Assembly (NCBI RefSeq): GCF_020523795.1
Contig: NZ_JAJALI010000017.1
Location: 1-64,000 of the forward strand
Source: Ancylobacter sp. Lp-2
GTDB taxonomy: Bacteria; Pseudomonadota; Alphaproteobacteria; Rhizobiales; Xanthobacteraceae
Length of the DNA: 64,000 nucleotides
Direction: 5' to 3'
The notes beneath the pieces were generated by a model, which was given only the letters and a program-made list of their open reading frames with translations, did no database searches and was not told the origin of the DNA. Of this stretch, positions 55,561 through 64,000 are shown one piece after another. The position numbers were made by a program, and so were the translations under genes. Position 1 is the first letter of the stretch, and every line of letters begins with the position of its first letter.

Positions 55561-56646
55561 ATGCGGAAGATTCTCTCATTGGCGCTGGGCCTCGCCGCGG
55601 GTGCGGCTCTGGCCGGCGCCGGCGCGCTGCCGGCTTCCGCCGCCGAGAAGCTGAAGGCGGCGTGGGTATATATCGGGCCGGTCGGCGATTTCGGCTGGAG
55701 CTACCAGCACGACCAGGGCCGCAAGGCGGTCGAGGCGGCGTTCGGCGACAAGGTCGAGACCTCCTATGTCGAGAGCGTGCCGGAAGGCCCCGACGCCGAG
55801 CGGGTGATCGAGCAACTGGCCCGCGCCGGCAACAAGATCATCTTCACCACCTCCTTCGGCTACATGGAGCCGACGCTGAAGGTGGCGAAGCGGCACCCGA
55901 AGGTGTTCTTCGAGCATGCCACCGGCTACAAGCGCGACAAGAACATGGCGACCTACAACGCCAAGTTCCACGAGGGCCGCTACATCCTCGGCCAGATCGC
56001 CGCCAAGATGTCGAAGACCGGCACCATCGGCTACATCGCCTCCTTCCCGATTCCGGAGGTGATCTCGGGCATCAACGCGATGATGCTCGGCGCGCAGTCG
56101 GTGAACCCCGACATGAAGGTGAAGATCGTCTGGGTGAACTCCTGGTTCGATCCCGCCAAGGAGGCCGACGCCGCCAAGGCGCTGATCGACCAGGGCGTCG
56201 ACATCATCGCCCAGCACACCGACAGCCCGGCCGCCATGCAGGTCGCCGAGGCGCGCGGCGTCAAGGCGTTCGGCCAGTCCTCCGACATGATCAAGTTCGG
56301 CCCTAACGCGCAGCTCACCTCGATCGTCGACAACTGGGCGCCCTACTATGTCGAGCGCGTCAAGGAGGCGATGGACGGCTCGTGGAAGTCGACCGACACC
56401 TGGGCCGGCCTCAAGGAGGGCGAGGTGCACATGGCCGACTACACCAACATGCCCGACGACGTGAAGAAGCTGGCGCAGGAGACCGAAGCCAAGATCAAGT
56501 CCGGTGCGCTGAACCCCTTCCAGGGCCCGGTCGTCAAGCAGGACGGCACGGTAGTGGCGAAGGCCGGCGAGGCGGTGGCCGACAAGGATATCCTGTCGAT
56601 GAACTGGTACGTGAAGGGCATCGACGACAAGGTGCCCGGCCAGTGA
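55561..56646 (+). CDS. BMP-family substrate-binding protein
   Basis: Protein of 361 residues from ATG 55561. A signal peptide ending PASAAE is followed by the BMP fold: GPVGDFGWSYQHDQGRKAVE, FFEHATGYKRDKNMATYNAKF and AQHTDSPAAMQVAE. BMP proteins bind nucleosides, purines or related ureides. Completes the importer operon and lies 109 bases after permease 2. Confidence 0.93.
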   Translation: MRKILSLALGLAAGAALAGAGALPASAAEKLKAAWVYIGPVGDFGWSYQHDQGRKAVEAAFGDKVETSYVESVPEGPDAERVIEQLARAGNKIIFTTSFGYMEPTLKVAKRHPKVFFEHATGYKRDKNMATYNAKFHEGRYILGQIAAKMSKTGTIGYIASFPIPEVISGINAMMLGAQSVNPDMKVKIVWVNSWFDPAKEADAAKALIDQGVDIIAQHTDSPAAMQVAEARGVKAFGQSSDMIKFGPNAQLTSIVDNWAPYYVERVKEAMDGSWKSTDTWAGLKEGEVHMADYTNMPDDVKKLAQETEAKIKSGALNPFQGPVVKQDGTVVAKAGEAVADKDILSMNWYVKGIDDKVPGQ

Positions 56647-56668
56647 GCCGGGGCGCCTGACCCTTCCC

Positions 56669-56736
56669 AGCCATCGGCGGCGACCTCCGGGCCGCCGGAC
56701 CTTTCCAAGCCATCGGCGGCGACCTCCGGGCCGCCG
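56669..56736 (+). repeat. 39-base tandem duplication with palindromic core
   Basis: A 29-base sequence is exactly repeated (56669-56697 and 56708-56736; period 39). Each copy contains GGCGGC and GCCGCC facing each other, so each can form a hairpin. It lies in the 195-base gap between the binding protein and amidase genes. Confidence 0.8.
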
Positions 56737-56841
56737 CCGAGATTGCCAAAGCCACTTCCATATGCGATGCGCCAGATCATACCGTGCCCGGCTTCGCGAA
56801 CGACCGGGCCGGACGGCGACAATGGGAGCGGCGGCGGGCGC

Positions 56842-58122
56842 ATGAGGATACCGGTGGACATCGCCGCCATGGGCGCGCGGGCGACGGAGATGCTCGATGC
56901 TCTCGGCGTCATCTCGCAGTCCGGCGACAACCTCACCCGCTTCTTCCTGACCCCGGAGCATCGTCGCGCCGCCGATCTGGTCGCCGGCTACATGAACGCG
57001 GCCGGGCTCGACGTCTCCGAGGATGCGCTCGGCACGCTGCGCGGCCGCTGGCAGCCGGCCGGTCCCGAGGCACCGCGCCTGCTGATCGGCTCGCATATCG
57101 ATACCGTCGCCAATGCCGGCCGTTATGACGGCACCATGGGGGTGATCGTCGGCATTCTCGCGGTCGAGGCGGTGGTGAAGGCCGGGCTGAAGCGACCCTA
57201 TGGCATCGATGTGCTCGCCTTCGGCGACGAGGAGGGCACGCGCTTTCCCACCACGCTGTCGTCCTCCGCCGCGGTGGCCGGGCATTTCCTGCCGTCCTGG
57301 CTCGGCGCGCGCGACGCCGACGGCGTCTCGCTCGAGGAGGCGATCCGCGCCTATGGCAAGGATCCCGCCGACATTCCGGCGGCGGCCTACGACCCCGACA
57401 AGACCATCGCCTATGTCGAGGCTCATATCGAGCAGGGGCCGGTGCTGGAGGCCGAGGGCGAGCCGCTGGGCATCGTCTCCGCCATTGCCGGCGCCTCGCG
57501 GCTGTCGATCACCGTTACCGGCGAGGCCGGCCATGCCGGCACCGTACCGATGCGCATGCGCCGCGACGCCTTCGCCGGTGCCGCCGAGATGGCGCTGGTG
57601 GCCGAGAAGATCGCCCGCGCCGACCGCCACGGCATGGTGGCGACGGTGGGGCGGCTGCATGTCGAGCCCGGCTCGGTCAACGTCATCCCGTCGCGGGTGG
57701 TGTTCACCCTCGACCTGCGCTCCGGCTCCGATATCTCCCGCCGCGAGGCGCTTACCGAATTCGAGCGCGAGGCGCACCGCATCGCCGATGCGCGCGGGCT
57801 CGGCGTGGTGATTTCCGCCTTTCACGAGGTCGGCACCGTGCCATGCTACCGCGATCTCCAGCTGAGGCTGCGCAACGCCGCCGCCGATCTCGGCCACCGC
57901 GCGCCGACCCTGCCGTCCGGCGCCGGCCATGACGGGCAGGCCATGTCGCGCCTGTGCCCGGTCGGCATGTTGTTCGTGCGCTGCCGGGGCGGGATCAGCC
58001 ATAATCCAGCGGAATACGCCAGCCCGCAGGATATCGGGCTTGCGGTGGCGGCGCTGGTGCGTTTCATCGAACGGTTCGAGCTGCCGCAACTGGCGGGCAG
58101 CGTCCAGGGAGCAGAGCAGTGA
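56842..58122 (+). CDS. Zn-dependent carbamoylase/allantoate amidohydrolase-type
   Basis: Protein of 426 residues from ATG 56842. M20-type motifs of the hydantoinase/carbamoylase family: GSHIDTVANAGRYDG, GDEEGTRFPTTL, HIEQGPVLE, AGHAGT, GAGHDGQAMSR and ISHNPAEY. Members hydrolyse N-carbamoyl amino acids, allantoate or ureidoglycolate. Position after the BMP importer suggests it acts on an imported ureide. Overlaps the next gene by 4 bases (GTGA). Confidence 0.9.
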   Translation: MRIPVDIAAMGARATEMLDALGVISQSGDNLTRFFLTPEHRRAADLVAGYMNAAGLDVSEDALGTLRGRWQPAGPEAPRLLIGSHIDTVANAGRYDGTMGVIVGILAVEAVVKAGLKRPYGIDVLAFGDEEGTRFPTTLSSSAAVAGHFLPSWLGARDADGVSLEEAIRAYGKDPADIPAAAYDPDKTIAYVEAHIEQGPVLEAEGEPLGIVSAIAGASRLSITVTGEAGHAGTVPMRMRRDAFAGAAEMALVAEKIARADRHGMVATVGRLHVEPGSVNVIPSRVVFTLDLRSGSDISRREALTEFEREAHRIADARGLGVVISAFHEVGTVPCYRDLQLRLRNAAADLGHRAPTLPSGAGHDGQAMSRLCPVGMLFVRCRGGISHNPAEYASPQDIGLAVAALVRFIERFELPQLAGSVQGAEQ

Positions 58123-59357
58123 GCCAAGTCGAAGCGGGCGTCGCGGGTCGCGACGGAGAGCGGCTCCAACGCGAGGTGGCGTTCCTCAAGGCGGTGGTCC
58201 GCGTGCCGAGCGACAACCCGCCCGGCGACTGCGCCGCCCATGCCGAAGTGACCGGGCAACTGCTGGAGGAACTCGGCTTCACTGTCGAGCGCCATCCGGT
58301 GCCCGAGCCCTTCGTCAAGAGCTACGGCATGAAGTCGGTGGTCAATCTGGTGGTGCGCGAGCGCTTCGGCGACGCCAAGGGGCCGGTGATCGCGCTCAAT
58401 GCCCATGGCGACGTGGTGCCGCCGGGCGAGGGCTGGACCTTCGATCCCTATGGCGCCGAGGAGAAGGGCGGGGCGATCTATGGCCGCGGCGCCGCGGTGT
58501 CGAAGTCTGACTTCGCCACCTATGCCTTCGCGCTGCTCGCCCTGAAGCAGAAGCCCGAGGGCCTCGACGGCACCGTCGAGCTGCATTTGACCTATGACGA
58601 GGAGGCCGGCGGCTTCGTCGGGCCGAAATGGCTGCTGGAGCACGGCCTGTCCAAGCCCGACTACGCGATCTCGGCCGGCTTCTCCTATTCCGTCGTGGTG
58701 GCACATAACGGTGCGCTGCACCTCGAAATCGTGGTGCGCGGCAAGCAGGCGCATGCCGCCATGCCCGAGACCGGCGCCGACGCGCTGGAAGCCGCGACCG
58801 CCATCCTGACCGCCATCTATGGCGAGCGCCGTCGCCTTTACGGCATCACCAGCGCCACGCCGGGCATCGGCTCGCCGAAGATCACGGTGGGCCTGATCTC
58901 CGGCGGCATCAACACCAATGTGGTGCCGGACCGCATCTCGCTGCGCGTCGACCGGCGCCTGACGCCCGAGGAGAATGGCGAGGAGGTCGAGGCCGCGCTC
59001 ACCGCGCTGGTGGAGAAGGCGGTCGAGGGCTGGGACGGCATCGACATCGAGTGCCGGCGCATCATCCTCGCCGAGCCGCTGCGCACGCTGCCGGGCACCG
59101 AGCCGCTGGTGGAGACCATCCAGAAGCACGCGGCCGAGATACTGGGCGAGGTGCCGCCGGCGACTGCCGTGCCGCTCTACACCGATGCGCGTCACTACAC
59201 CGCCGCCGGGATCCCCACCGTGCTCTACGGCGCCGGGCCGCGCTCGATCCTCGAGGCCAACGCCCATGCCGCCGACGAGCATGTGCGCATCTCCGACCTC
59301 GACAAGGCGACGCGGATCATCGAGGGCGCGCTGCGCGACCTGCTCGCCGCCCGCTAG
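58119..59357 (+). CDS. M20 family deacylase (ArgE/DapE-like)
   Basis: Protein of 412 residues from GTG 58119, translationally coupled to the carbamoylase. Metal motifs ALNAHGDVVPPGEGW, YGRGAAVSKSDFA, YDEEAGG and TDARHYTAAGIP are present. It probably removes an N-acyl or N-carbamoyl group. The substrate is unknown, but coupling suggests it completes the same catabolic path. Confidence 0.88.
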   Translation: MSQVEAGVAGRDGERLQREVAFLKAVVRVPSDNPPGDCAAHAEVTGQLLEELGFTVERHPVPEPFVKSYGMKSVVNLVVRERFGDAKGPVIALNAHGDVVPPGEGWTFDPYGAEEKGGAIYGRGAAVSKSDFATYAFALLALKQKPEGLDGTVELHLTYDEEAGGFVGPKWLLEHGLSKPDYAISAGFSYSVVVAHNGALHLEIVVRGKQAHAAMPETGADALEAATAILTAIYGERRRLYGITSATPGIGSPKITVGLISGGINTNVVPDRISLRVDRRLTPEENGEEVEAALTALVEKAVEGWDGIDIECRRIILAEPLRTLPGTEPLVETIQKHAAEILGEVPPATAVPLYTDARHYTAAGIPTVLYGAGPRSILEANAHAADEHVRISDLDKATRIIEGALRDLLAAR

Positions 59358-59372
59358 CCGCTCGCTATAGTC

Positions 59373-60143
59373 ATGGCCGGTCTGCTGACGCCCTTCCTCG
59401 ACGACCACGGATACTGGATCTCGGTCGTCGTGGTCGGGATGGTGCCGGTGGTGTGGGCTTTCATCGCCTATCGGGTGGCGATGATGGAAAGCGTGGTCGC
59501 GTGGGTGAATTCGCGCGACTTCGCCAATTCGGTGCTCAGCGCGCTGACGCTGCCCTTCGCGCTGTTCTTCGCCTTCATGATCAGCGACATCTGGAGCGGC
59601 GACGTCCGGCTGTCCAAGACCATGCAGGAAGAGGTGCAGACGCTGGGAAACGGCGTCGATCTCGCCGCCATGTGCGGCACGCCCTGCGACGGGCTGCACG
59701 TCGCCATCACCGACTATGCGCGTGCCGTGGTGACGTTCGAATGGCGGGAGGGGTGGACCGGTCTCGATCCGCAGGCGGCGGCCGGGCTCGACACCATCAA
59801 CCAGCGCCTGCGCGAGGTGGAGGCCGATCCCGCCACCCCTGCGACGCTGCGCGGCCCGCTGGTGCAGGTCTACATGCAGCTGCGCAAGCTGCGCAGCGAC
59901 CGCTATTTCGCGGTGAATTCCGATCTCGCGCCGCACCGCTGGATCATGGTGCTGCTGCTGGGCGTGCTGTCGCAGACCGGGCTGGCGGCATTGCACACCG
60001 GGCGGCGCGGCCCGCTGGTCGTCGGCCTCGTCCTGTTCACCATCGCCTTCGTCGCCACGATGTCCTACACGATGGCGCTGATCTGGCCCTCGGTCGATGC
60101 GAGCCTGCTCCCCTCCGAGGAACTGGCGCGCATCCTGCGCTAG
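59373..60143 (+). CDS. DUF4239 (bestrophin-like) membrane protein
   Basis: Protein of 256 residues. Two N-terminal helices (SVVVVGMVPVVWAFIAYRVA; LPFALFFAFMISDIW), a soluble middle about residues 75-190, and two C-terminal helices. The topology fits the bestrophin-like DUF4239 proteins, role unknown. It starts 15 bases after the deacylase stop and so may be in the same operon. Confidence 0.7.
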   Translation: MAGLLTPFLDDHGYWISVVVVGMVPVVWAFIAYRVAMMESVVAWVNSRDFANSVLSALTLPFALFFAFMISDIWSGDVRLSKTMQEEVQTLGNGVDLAAMCGTPCDGLHVAITDYARAVVTFEWREGWTGLDPQAAAGLDTINQRLREVEADPATPATLRGPLVQVYMQLRKLRSDRYFAVNSDLAPHRWIMVLLLGVLSQTGLAALHTGRRGPLVVGLVLFTIAFVATMSYTMALIWPSVDASLLPSEELARILR

Positions 60144-60246
60144 AGCGTTTCGAGCGAAGTGGAATGCGGTTCGCGTGAAGAAAACGCGTCCGAACAAGAC
60201 CCTGGAGCCTTTCCTGTGAACCGGAGTTCACCGGAAGGGCTCTAGA
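60143..60246 (+). repeat. Dispersed Rhizobiales intergenic repeat
   Basis: Begins TAGAGCGTTTCGAGCGAAGT and ends GGGCTCTAG, with GTTCGCGTGAAGAAAACGCG in the middle. I recall this as a repeat family scattered in Rhizobiales genomes. It starts within the stop codon of the DUF4239 gene, between convergent genes. Confidence 0.7.
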
Positions 60247-60257
60247 AGGCGGGCGGT

Positions 60258-61616
60258 TCAGAAGCCCACCGCGGTGCCGTGCAGGTCGTAGGCATCGGCC
60301 CGCTCGATCTTCACCGTGGTGATCTCGCCGACCCGGAGCGGCCGGCGCGAGGCGACATGCACCACGCCGTCGATCTCCGGCGCATCCGCCTTGGAGCGCC
60401 CCACCGCCACGGTGGGGCCGACCGAATCGATGATTACCTGCTGGCGGGTGCCGACCTTGCGCTTGAGCCGCCGGGCGGAGACGCGCTGCTGCACCTCCAT
60501 GAAGCGGTTCCAGCGCTCCTGCTTCACCTCATCGGGGATCGCGACGCCGAGGTCGTTGGCCGGCGCGCCGGCGACCGGCTCGTATTTGAAGCAGCCGACG
60601 CGGTCGAGCTCGGCTTCCTCCAGGAAGTCGATCAGCTCCTCGAACTCGGCCTCGGTCTCGCCGGGGAAGCCGACGATGAAGGTCGAGCGCAAGGTGAGGT
60701 CCGGGCAGGCGGCACGCCAGGCCTGGACGCGCGCCAGCGTCTTCTCCTGCGCCGCCGGGCGCTTCATGCGCTTCAGCACCGTCGGCGAGGCGTGCTGGAA
60801 GGGGATGTCGAGATAGGGAAGGATCACGCCGTCCGCCATCAGGCCGATGACCTCGTCGACATGCGGGTAGGGGTAGACATAGTGCATGCGCACCCAGGCG
60901 CCGAGCGAGCCCAGCTCGCGCGACAGGTCGAGGAAACGGGTGCGGACCTGGCGGTCCTTCCACTGGCTCTCGGCATATTTCAGGTCGACGCCGTAGGCGG
61001 AGGTGTCCTGCGAGATGACCAGCAGTTCCTTCACCCCGGCGGCGACCAGCTTTTCGGCCTCACGCATCACCTCACCGGCCGGGCGGCTGACCAGATCGCC
61101 GCGCAGCTTGGGGATGATGCAGAAGGTGCAGCGATTGTTGCAACCCTCAGAAATCTTTAGGTAGGCATAGTGGCGCGGGGTGAGCTTCACCCCCTGCGGC
61201 GGCACGAGGTCGAGGAAGGGGTCGTGCCGCGGTGGCACCGCGGCGTGCACCGCGTTGACGACACTCTCATATTGCTGCGGGCCGGTGACGGCCAGCACGC
61301 CGGGGTGCACGTTGCGGATCTGCTCGGGCTCAGCGCCCATGCAACCGGTGACGATGACCTTGCCGTTCTCCTTCAGCGCGTCGCCGATGGCGGCGAGGCT
61401 CTCCGCCTTGGCGCTGTCGAGAAAGCCGCAGGTGTTGACGATGACGAGGTCGGCACCCTCGTGCTTGCGCGAGAGCTCGTAGCCCTCGGCGCGCAGGCGC
61501 GTGACGATGCGCTCGGAATCGACGAGCGCCTTGGGGCAGCCCAGCGAGACGAAGGAGATGCGCGGCGCCTCACCGGAAGGGCTGTGCGGGACGTCGATCG
61601 ACGCGTGGTCGGCCAT
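60258..61616 (-). CDS. rimO: Ribosomal protein S12 methylthiotransferase RimO
   Basis: Protein of 452 residues. An N-terminal UPF0004 domain with Fe-S Cys ([34 protein letters not shown]), radical SAM motif CNNRCTFC and a C-terminal TRAM domain. It methylthiolates Asp in ribosomal protein S12. Confidence 0.96.
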   Translation of the reverse strand: MADHASIDVPHSPSGEAPRISFVSLGCPKALVDSERIVTRLRAEGYELSRKHEGADLVIVNTCGFLDSAKAESLAAIGDALKENGKVIVTGCMGAEPEQIRNVHPGVLAVTGPQQYESVVNAVHAAVPPRHDPFLDLVPPQGVKLTPRHYAYLKISEGCNNRCTFCIIPKLRGDLVSRPAGEVMREAEKLVAAGVKELLVISQDTSAYGVDLKYAESQWKDRQVRTRFLDLSRELGSLGAWVRMHYVYPYPHVDEVIGLMADGVILPYLDIPFQHASPTVLKRMKRPAAQEKTLARVQAWRAACPDLTLRSTFIVGFPGETEAEFEELIDFLEEAELDRVGCFKYEPVAGAPANDLGVAIPDEVKQERWNRFMEVQQRVSARRLKRKVGTRQQVIIDSVGPTVAVGRSKADAPEIDGVVHVASRRPLRVGEITTVKIERADAYDLHGTAVGF

Positions 61617-61760
61617 GGGATGTCGGGCTCGGGTTCGAAAGCAAGCGCGAGCCGTTAATCGAGGTGAGGTCCGCCGTCAACTCACGAAGACGCCGGGCCG
61701 CCGCGCGCACGGCGCAGGACGACCCGGCGTGAAGGTGGTCGACGGTCGGTAGAAGGGCCG

Positions 61761-62087
61761 TCAGGCGGCCTTCTCGGCGGTGCCGAGATCGACGGCCTCG
61801 AACAGCTCGACCTCGGGATGGCCGACATAGAGTGGCTTGTTGCCGCCAGCATTCTTGTGGGCGGCGCGGAAGGCCTCCGACTTGGTCCAGGCCTCGAAAT
61901 CGGTGCGGCTGCCCCAGATGGTGTGCGAGGCGTAGAGCGTGTGATCGTCACGCTGCGGGCCGCGCAGCAGGTCGAACTTCTTGAAGCCCGGCACGGTGGA
62001 CAGGTGGCTGTCGCGCGCGCGCCAGACCTGCTCGAAATCGGCTTCCGAGCCGAGTTTCACCTTGAAGCGGTTCATGGCGATGAACAT
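61761..62087 (-). CDS. IsdG-like antibiotic-biosynthesis-monooxygenase fold
   Basis: Protein of 108 residues. The ABM-type dimeric ferredoxin fold with Asn6 (MFIAMNRF), Trp67 (FEAWTKSEAF) and His77 (AAHKNA), which correspond to the Asn-Trp-His trio of IsdG-type haem oxygenases. It lies 75 bases downstream of the TonB-dependent receptor gene on the same strand, supporting a role in haem breakdown. Function is inferred. Confidence 0.82.
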   Translation of the reverse strand: MFIAMNRFKVKLGSEADFEQVWRARDSHLSTVPGFKKFDLLRGPQRDDHTLYASHTIWGSRTDFEAWTKSEAFRAAHKNAGGNKPLYVGHPEVELFEAVDLGTAEKAA

Positions 62088-62162
62088 GGAGCGTCCCTCA
62101 TTGGTCGGATGGGTGATGCCGGACGATAGCGCCCGGCATCGGGAGATGGAAACCGGCGTCGC

Positions 62163-64000
62163 TCAGAAGTGCGCGCGCAGGCTCATCAGCACGGTGCGGC
62201 CCTGGCCGGTGTTGCCGGTGAAGCCGGTGGGCTGGATCGACAGCGCCGGGGTGTAGTCCTCGTCGAGCAGGTTGGTGGCGTCGACGCGGAAGGTCAGGCG
62301 GTCGTTGATCTGGTAGCTGCCGAACAGGTCGAACAGGCCATAGCTCGGCGAGGGCGTCGAGCTGATCGCGGCGGCGGTGAAGGTCGAGTTGTAGCCGATC
62401 AGCGTCGACTGCGAATAGAAGGAGTAGCGGCCGCCGATGGTCAGCTTCTCGTCGAGGAAGCGCAGGCCGGCGGTCATCGAGAAGATGTCGTCCGGCAGGT
62501 ACTGGTTGGTGCCGAAGCCCTGGGTCTGCGGCGGCAGGTCGTTGTCGTTGTGAGTGTAGCTCGCCGAGGCGAAGAAGGTGCGGGCGTCGTAGGACGCCTC
62601 CAGTTCGATGCCGCTAACCCGCGAGGTGCCGTCGACGTTGCAGAAATAGGTCTGGGTGCCGGCGCCGCCCAGGCAGGTGACGATGTAGTTCGAAATGTCG
62701 TTCGAGAAGTAGTCGGCCTTCAGGCGGAAAGCGTCGTTGGCGGTGAACAGACCGTCCTTGCGGAGGTTGACGCCGAACTCCCAGCCCTTCGACACTTCCG
62801 GCTGGAGATAGGGATTGGCCGAATAGGAACCGGTGCTGCCCGGGTGCTCGCCGCCGACCATGGTTTCGCTCGCCGTCGGCGCGCGCATGGTCTCGGCATA
62901 GGTCACATAGGGCTGCAGCCAGTCATACGGGTTGATGGCCAGGGTGAACTTCGGGTCGAAGCGCCCGTCGCTCTCGTCTACCGTCCAGGGGCCCTGGGGG
63001 ACCGCGCCGCCGGTACCGTTCTCATAGCCTGAGCCATCGAGCGTGTAGAAGTCGTAGCGCAGGCCGAGGATGAAATCGACGATGCTGTAGCTGAAGGTGG
63101 TCTCGGAGAAGAGGCCGCCGATGCTGCTCTCGCCCGACGGATTGACGCCGCCATATTGCGAGGGGGTCACAGTGTTCGAGGCGCTGACGTCATCGTAGAA
63201 ATACTCGAAGCCGTTGATGGTCGAGACGGCGACCTCACCCCACATGAAGTTCGAGGTGTTGGAGGTGTCGAAGCCCCAGCCATTGTCCTCGATGACGCGG
63301 CCGCGTGAAAGCCGGGTGGTGCGCGGCGTGTTCAGGTAGGTCATCGTCAGGTCATTGTAGTAGGCGTTCAGCCGGAAATCGATCAGCTCGCTATCTGGAT
63401 CGTAGTGATACTTGGCTGAGAATGTGTTGTTGGTGATCTGCTGGTCGGCGGAATTGGCGTAGAAGAAGTTGTTGTAGAACACCGCGCCGAGCTTCAGCGT
63501 CGAGTCGTCGGTGAGCTTGATGTCGCTCTTCAGCAGGCCCGAGGTGAGGTTCTGCCACGTATAGGGCACCATCTGGCCAGCGCCGTTCTCGTAATTGGTC
63601 GGGCTGGAATTGGCGATGGCGCCGGCGACCGAGACGCGGTCATTGAGCTTGGCGGCCCCGGCAAACATTTCCTTCCAGCCGACGCCGTTGCTGCCCCAGG
63701 TGAGGTTGGAGATCGCGCCCCAGTTGTTGCCCGGCTTGATGATGTCGTCGACGCCGAGCGTGCGCATATCGGCCGCACCGGCCAGCGCACCGGCCCCGCC
63801 GGCGGTGGAGACCGCACCGCGGGCGATGTCGACGCCGGCCAGCAGCTGCTCGTCGACATAGGCGAAGCCTGACGCCTCATGGCCGACGAAGCGGAAGTTC
63901 TGCCGCACGCCGTCGATCATCATGTTGACGCGGCCGAAGCCCTGGAAGCCGCGGATGTTGATCGCGACGCCGGGATTCGAGGTGCTCTGCTCGGTGAAGG
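62163..64000 (-). CDS. TonB-dependent haem/haemoglobin-type receptor, partial
   Basis: At least 612 residues; the 5' end is beyond the right edge. The plug domain NPGVAINIRGFQGFGRVN with MMIDGVRQNFRFVGHEAS is typical of the TonB haem/haemoglobin receptor family, followed by a 22-strand barrel ending in aromatic Phe (RAHF). Outer membrane. Paired with the IsdG-like gene downstream. Confidence 0.88.
   Translation of the reverse strand, partial: FTEQSTSNPGVAINIRGFQGFGRVNMMIDGVRQNFRFVGHEASGFAYVDEQLLAGVDIARGAVSTAGGAGALAGAADMRTLGVDDIIKPGNNWGAISNLTWGSNGVGWKEMFAGAAKLNDRVSVAGAIANSSPTNYENGAGQMVPYTWQNLTSGLLKSDIKLTDDSTLKLGAVFYNNFFYANSADQQITNNTFSAKYHYDPDSELIDFRLNAYYNDLTMTYLNTPRTTRLSRGRVIEDNGWGFDTSNTSNFMWGEVAVSTINGFEYFYDDVSASNTVTPSQYGGVNPSGESSIGGLFSETTFSYSIVDFILGLRYDFYTLDGSGYENGTGGAVPQGPWTVDESDGRFDPKFTLAINPYDWLQPYVTYAETMRAPTASETMVGGEHPGSTGSYSANPYLQPEVSKGWEFGVNLRKDGLFTANDAFRLKADYFSNDISNYIVTCLGGAGTQTYFCNVDGTSRVSGIELEASYDARTFFASASYTHNDNDLPPQTQGFGTNQYLPDDIFSMTAGLRFLDEKLTIGGRYSFYSQSTLIGYNSTFTAAAISSTPSPSYGLFDLFGSYQINDRLTFRVDATNLLDEDYTPALSIQPTGFTGNTGQGRTVLMSLRAHF

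Overview
The window looks like a chromosomal segment of a high-GC alphaproteobacterium of the order Hyphomicrobiales (Rhizobiales), perhaps Xanthobacteraceae (Ancylobacter, Starkeya or Xanthobacter-like). The order-level call rests on gene content seen here: UPF0262, DUF2948, an IalB-type protein, HspQ, phosphatidylcholine synthase, and the grouping yacG-maf-phosphatase-UPF0262-hisD near DUF2948-murA. The family-level call is inference.

Layout. (1) 1 to about 11.4 kb is a phage-derived region of mixed composition. It has a left module (HTH protein, coiled-coil protein, HK97-type prohead protease, HK97 gp10-type protein, a tape measure carrying an M15 peptidase domain, a proteasome-like Ntn-hydrolase) and a right module of small genes with a ribbon-helix-helix regulator and an XRE repressor at a divergent promoter. 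No terminase, portal, capsid, major tail protein or integrase is in view. It ends against the 3' end of a tRNA-Phe gene, a plausible attachment site. (2) 12.0 to 20.5 kb is a housekeeping block, mostly on the minus strand: yacG, maf, a low-molecular-weight phosphatase, UPF0262, hisD, then a SHOCT protein and a DUF1254/DUF1214 protein, then DUF2948, murA, a small charged protein and tRNA-Thr. (3) 20.5 to 22.6 kb is gene-poor. (4) 22.6 to 33.2 kb is an accessory island of exported proteins: two Hint-domain proteins, an orphan branched-chain-type binding protein, an alginate-lyase-like protein, an AraC regulator, an RcsF-like lipoprotein, a secreted serine protease and a cyclase-family protein.

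(5) 33.3 to 42.9 kb holds DUF2218, TusA, MobB and MobA (molybdenum cofactor), a DUF454 membrane protein, recG, an IS21-like remnant without transposase, sdhE and mfd. (6) 42.9 to 51.6 kb holds a frameshifted GIY-YIG gene among palindromic repeats, a Tat-exported peptide-binding protein, IalB, hspQ, an AEC transporter, a UbiH-type monooxygenase, pcs and a quinone oxidoreductase. (7) 51.9 to 60.1 kb is a plus-strand cluster: a BMP-type (nucleoside/purine-like) ABC importer (ATPase, two permeases, binding protein) followed by a Zn carbamoylase-type amidase, an overlapping M20 deacylase and a DUF4239 membrane protein. The layout suggests uptake and hydrolysis of an N-carbamoyl or ureide-type compound. 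(8) 60.2 to 64 kb holds rimO, an IsdG-like monooxygenase and a TonB-dependent haem-type receptor that runs off the right edge.

The observations most worth following are the phage proteasome-like hydrolase, a nested hairpin that buries the ribosome binding site of a small CxxC protein in the phage region, the capsid-less structural remnant, the Hint-domain island, and the transposase-less IS21-type end cluster.
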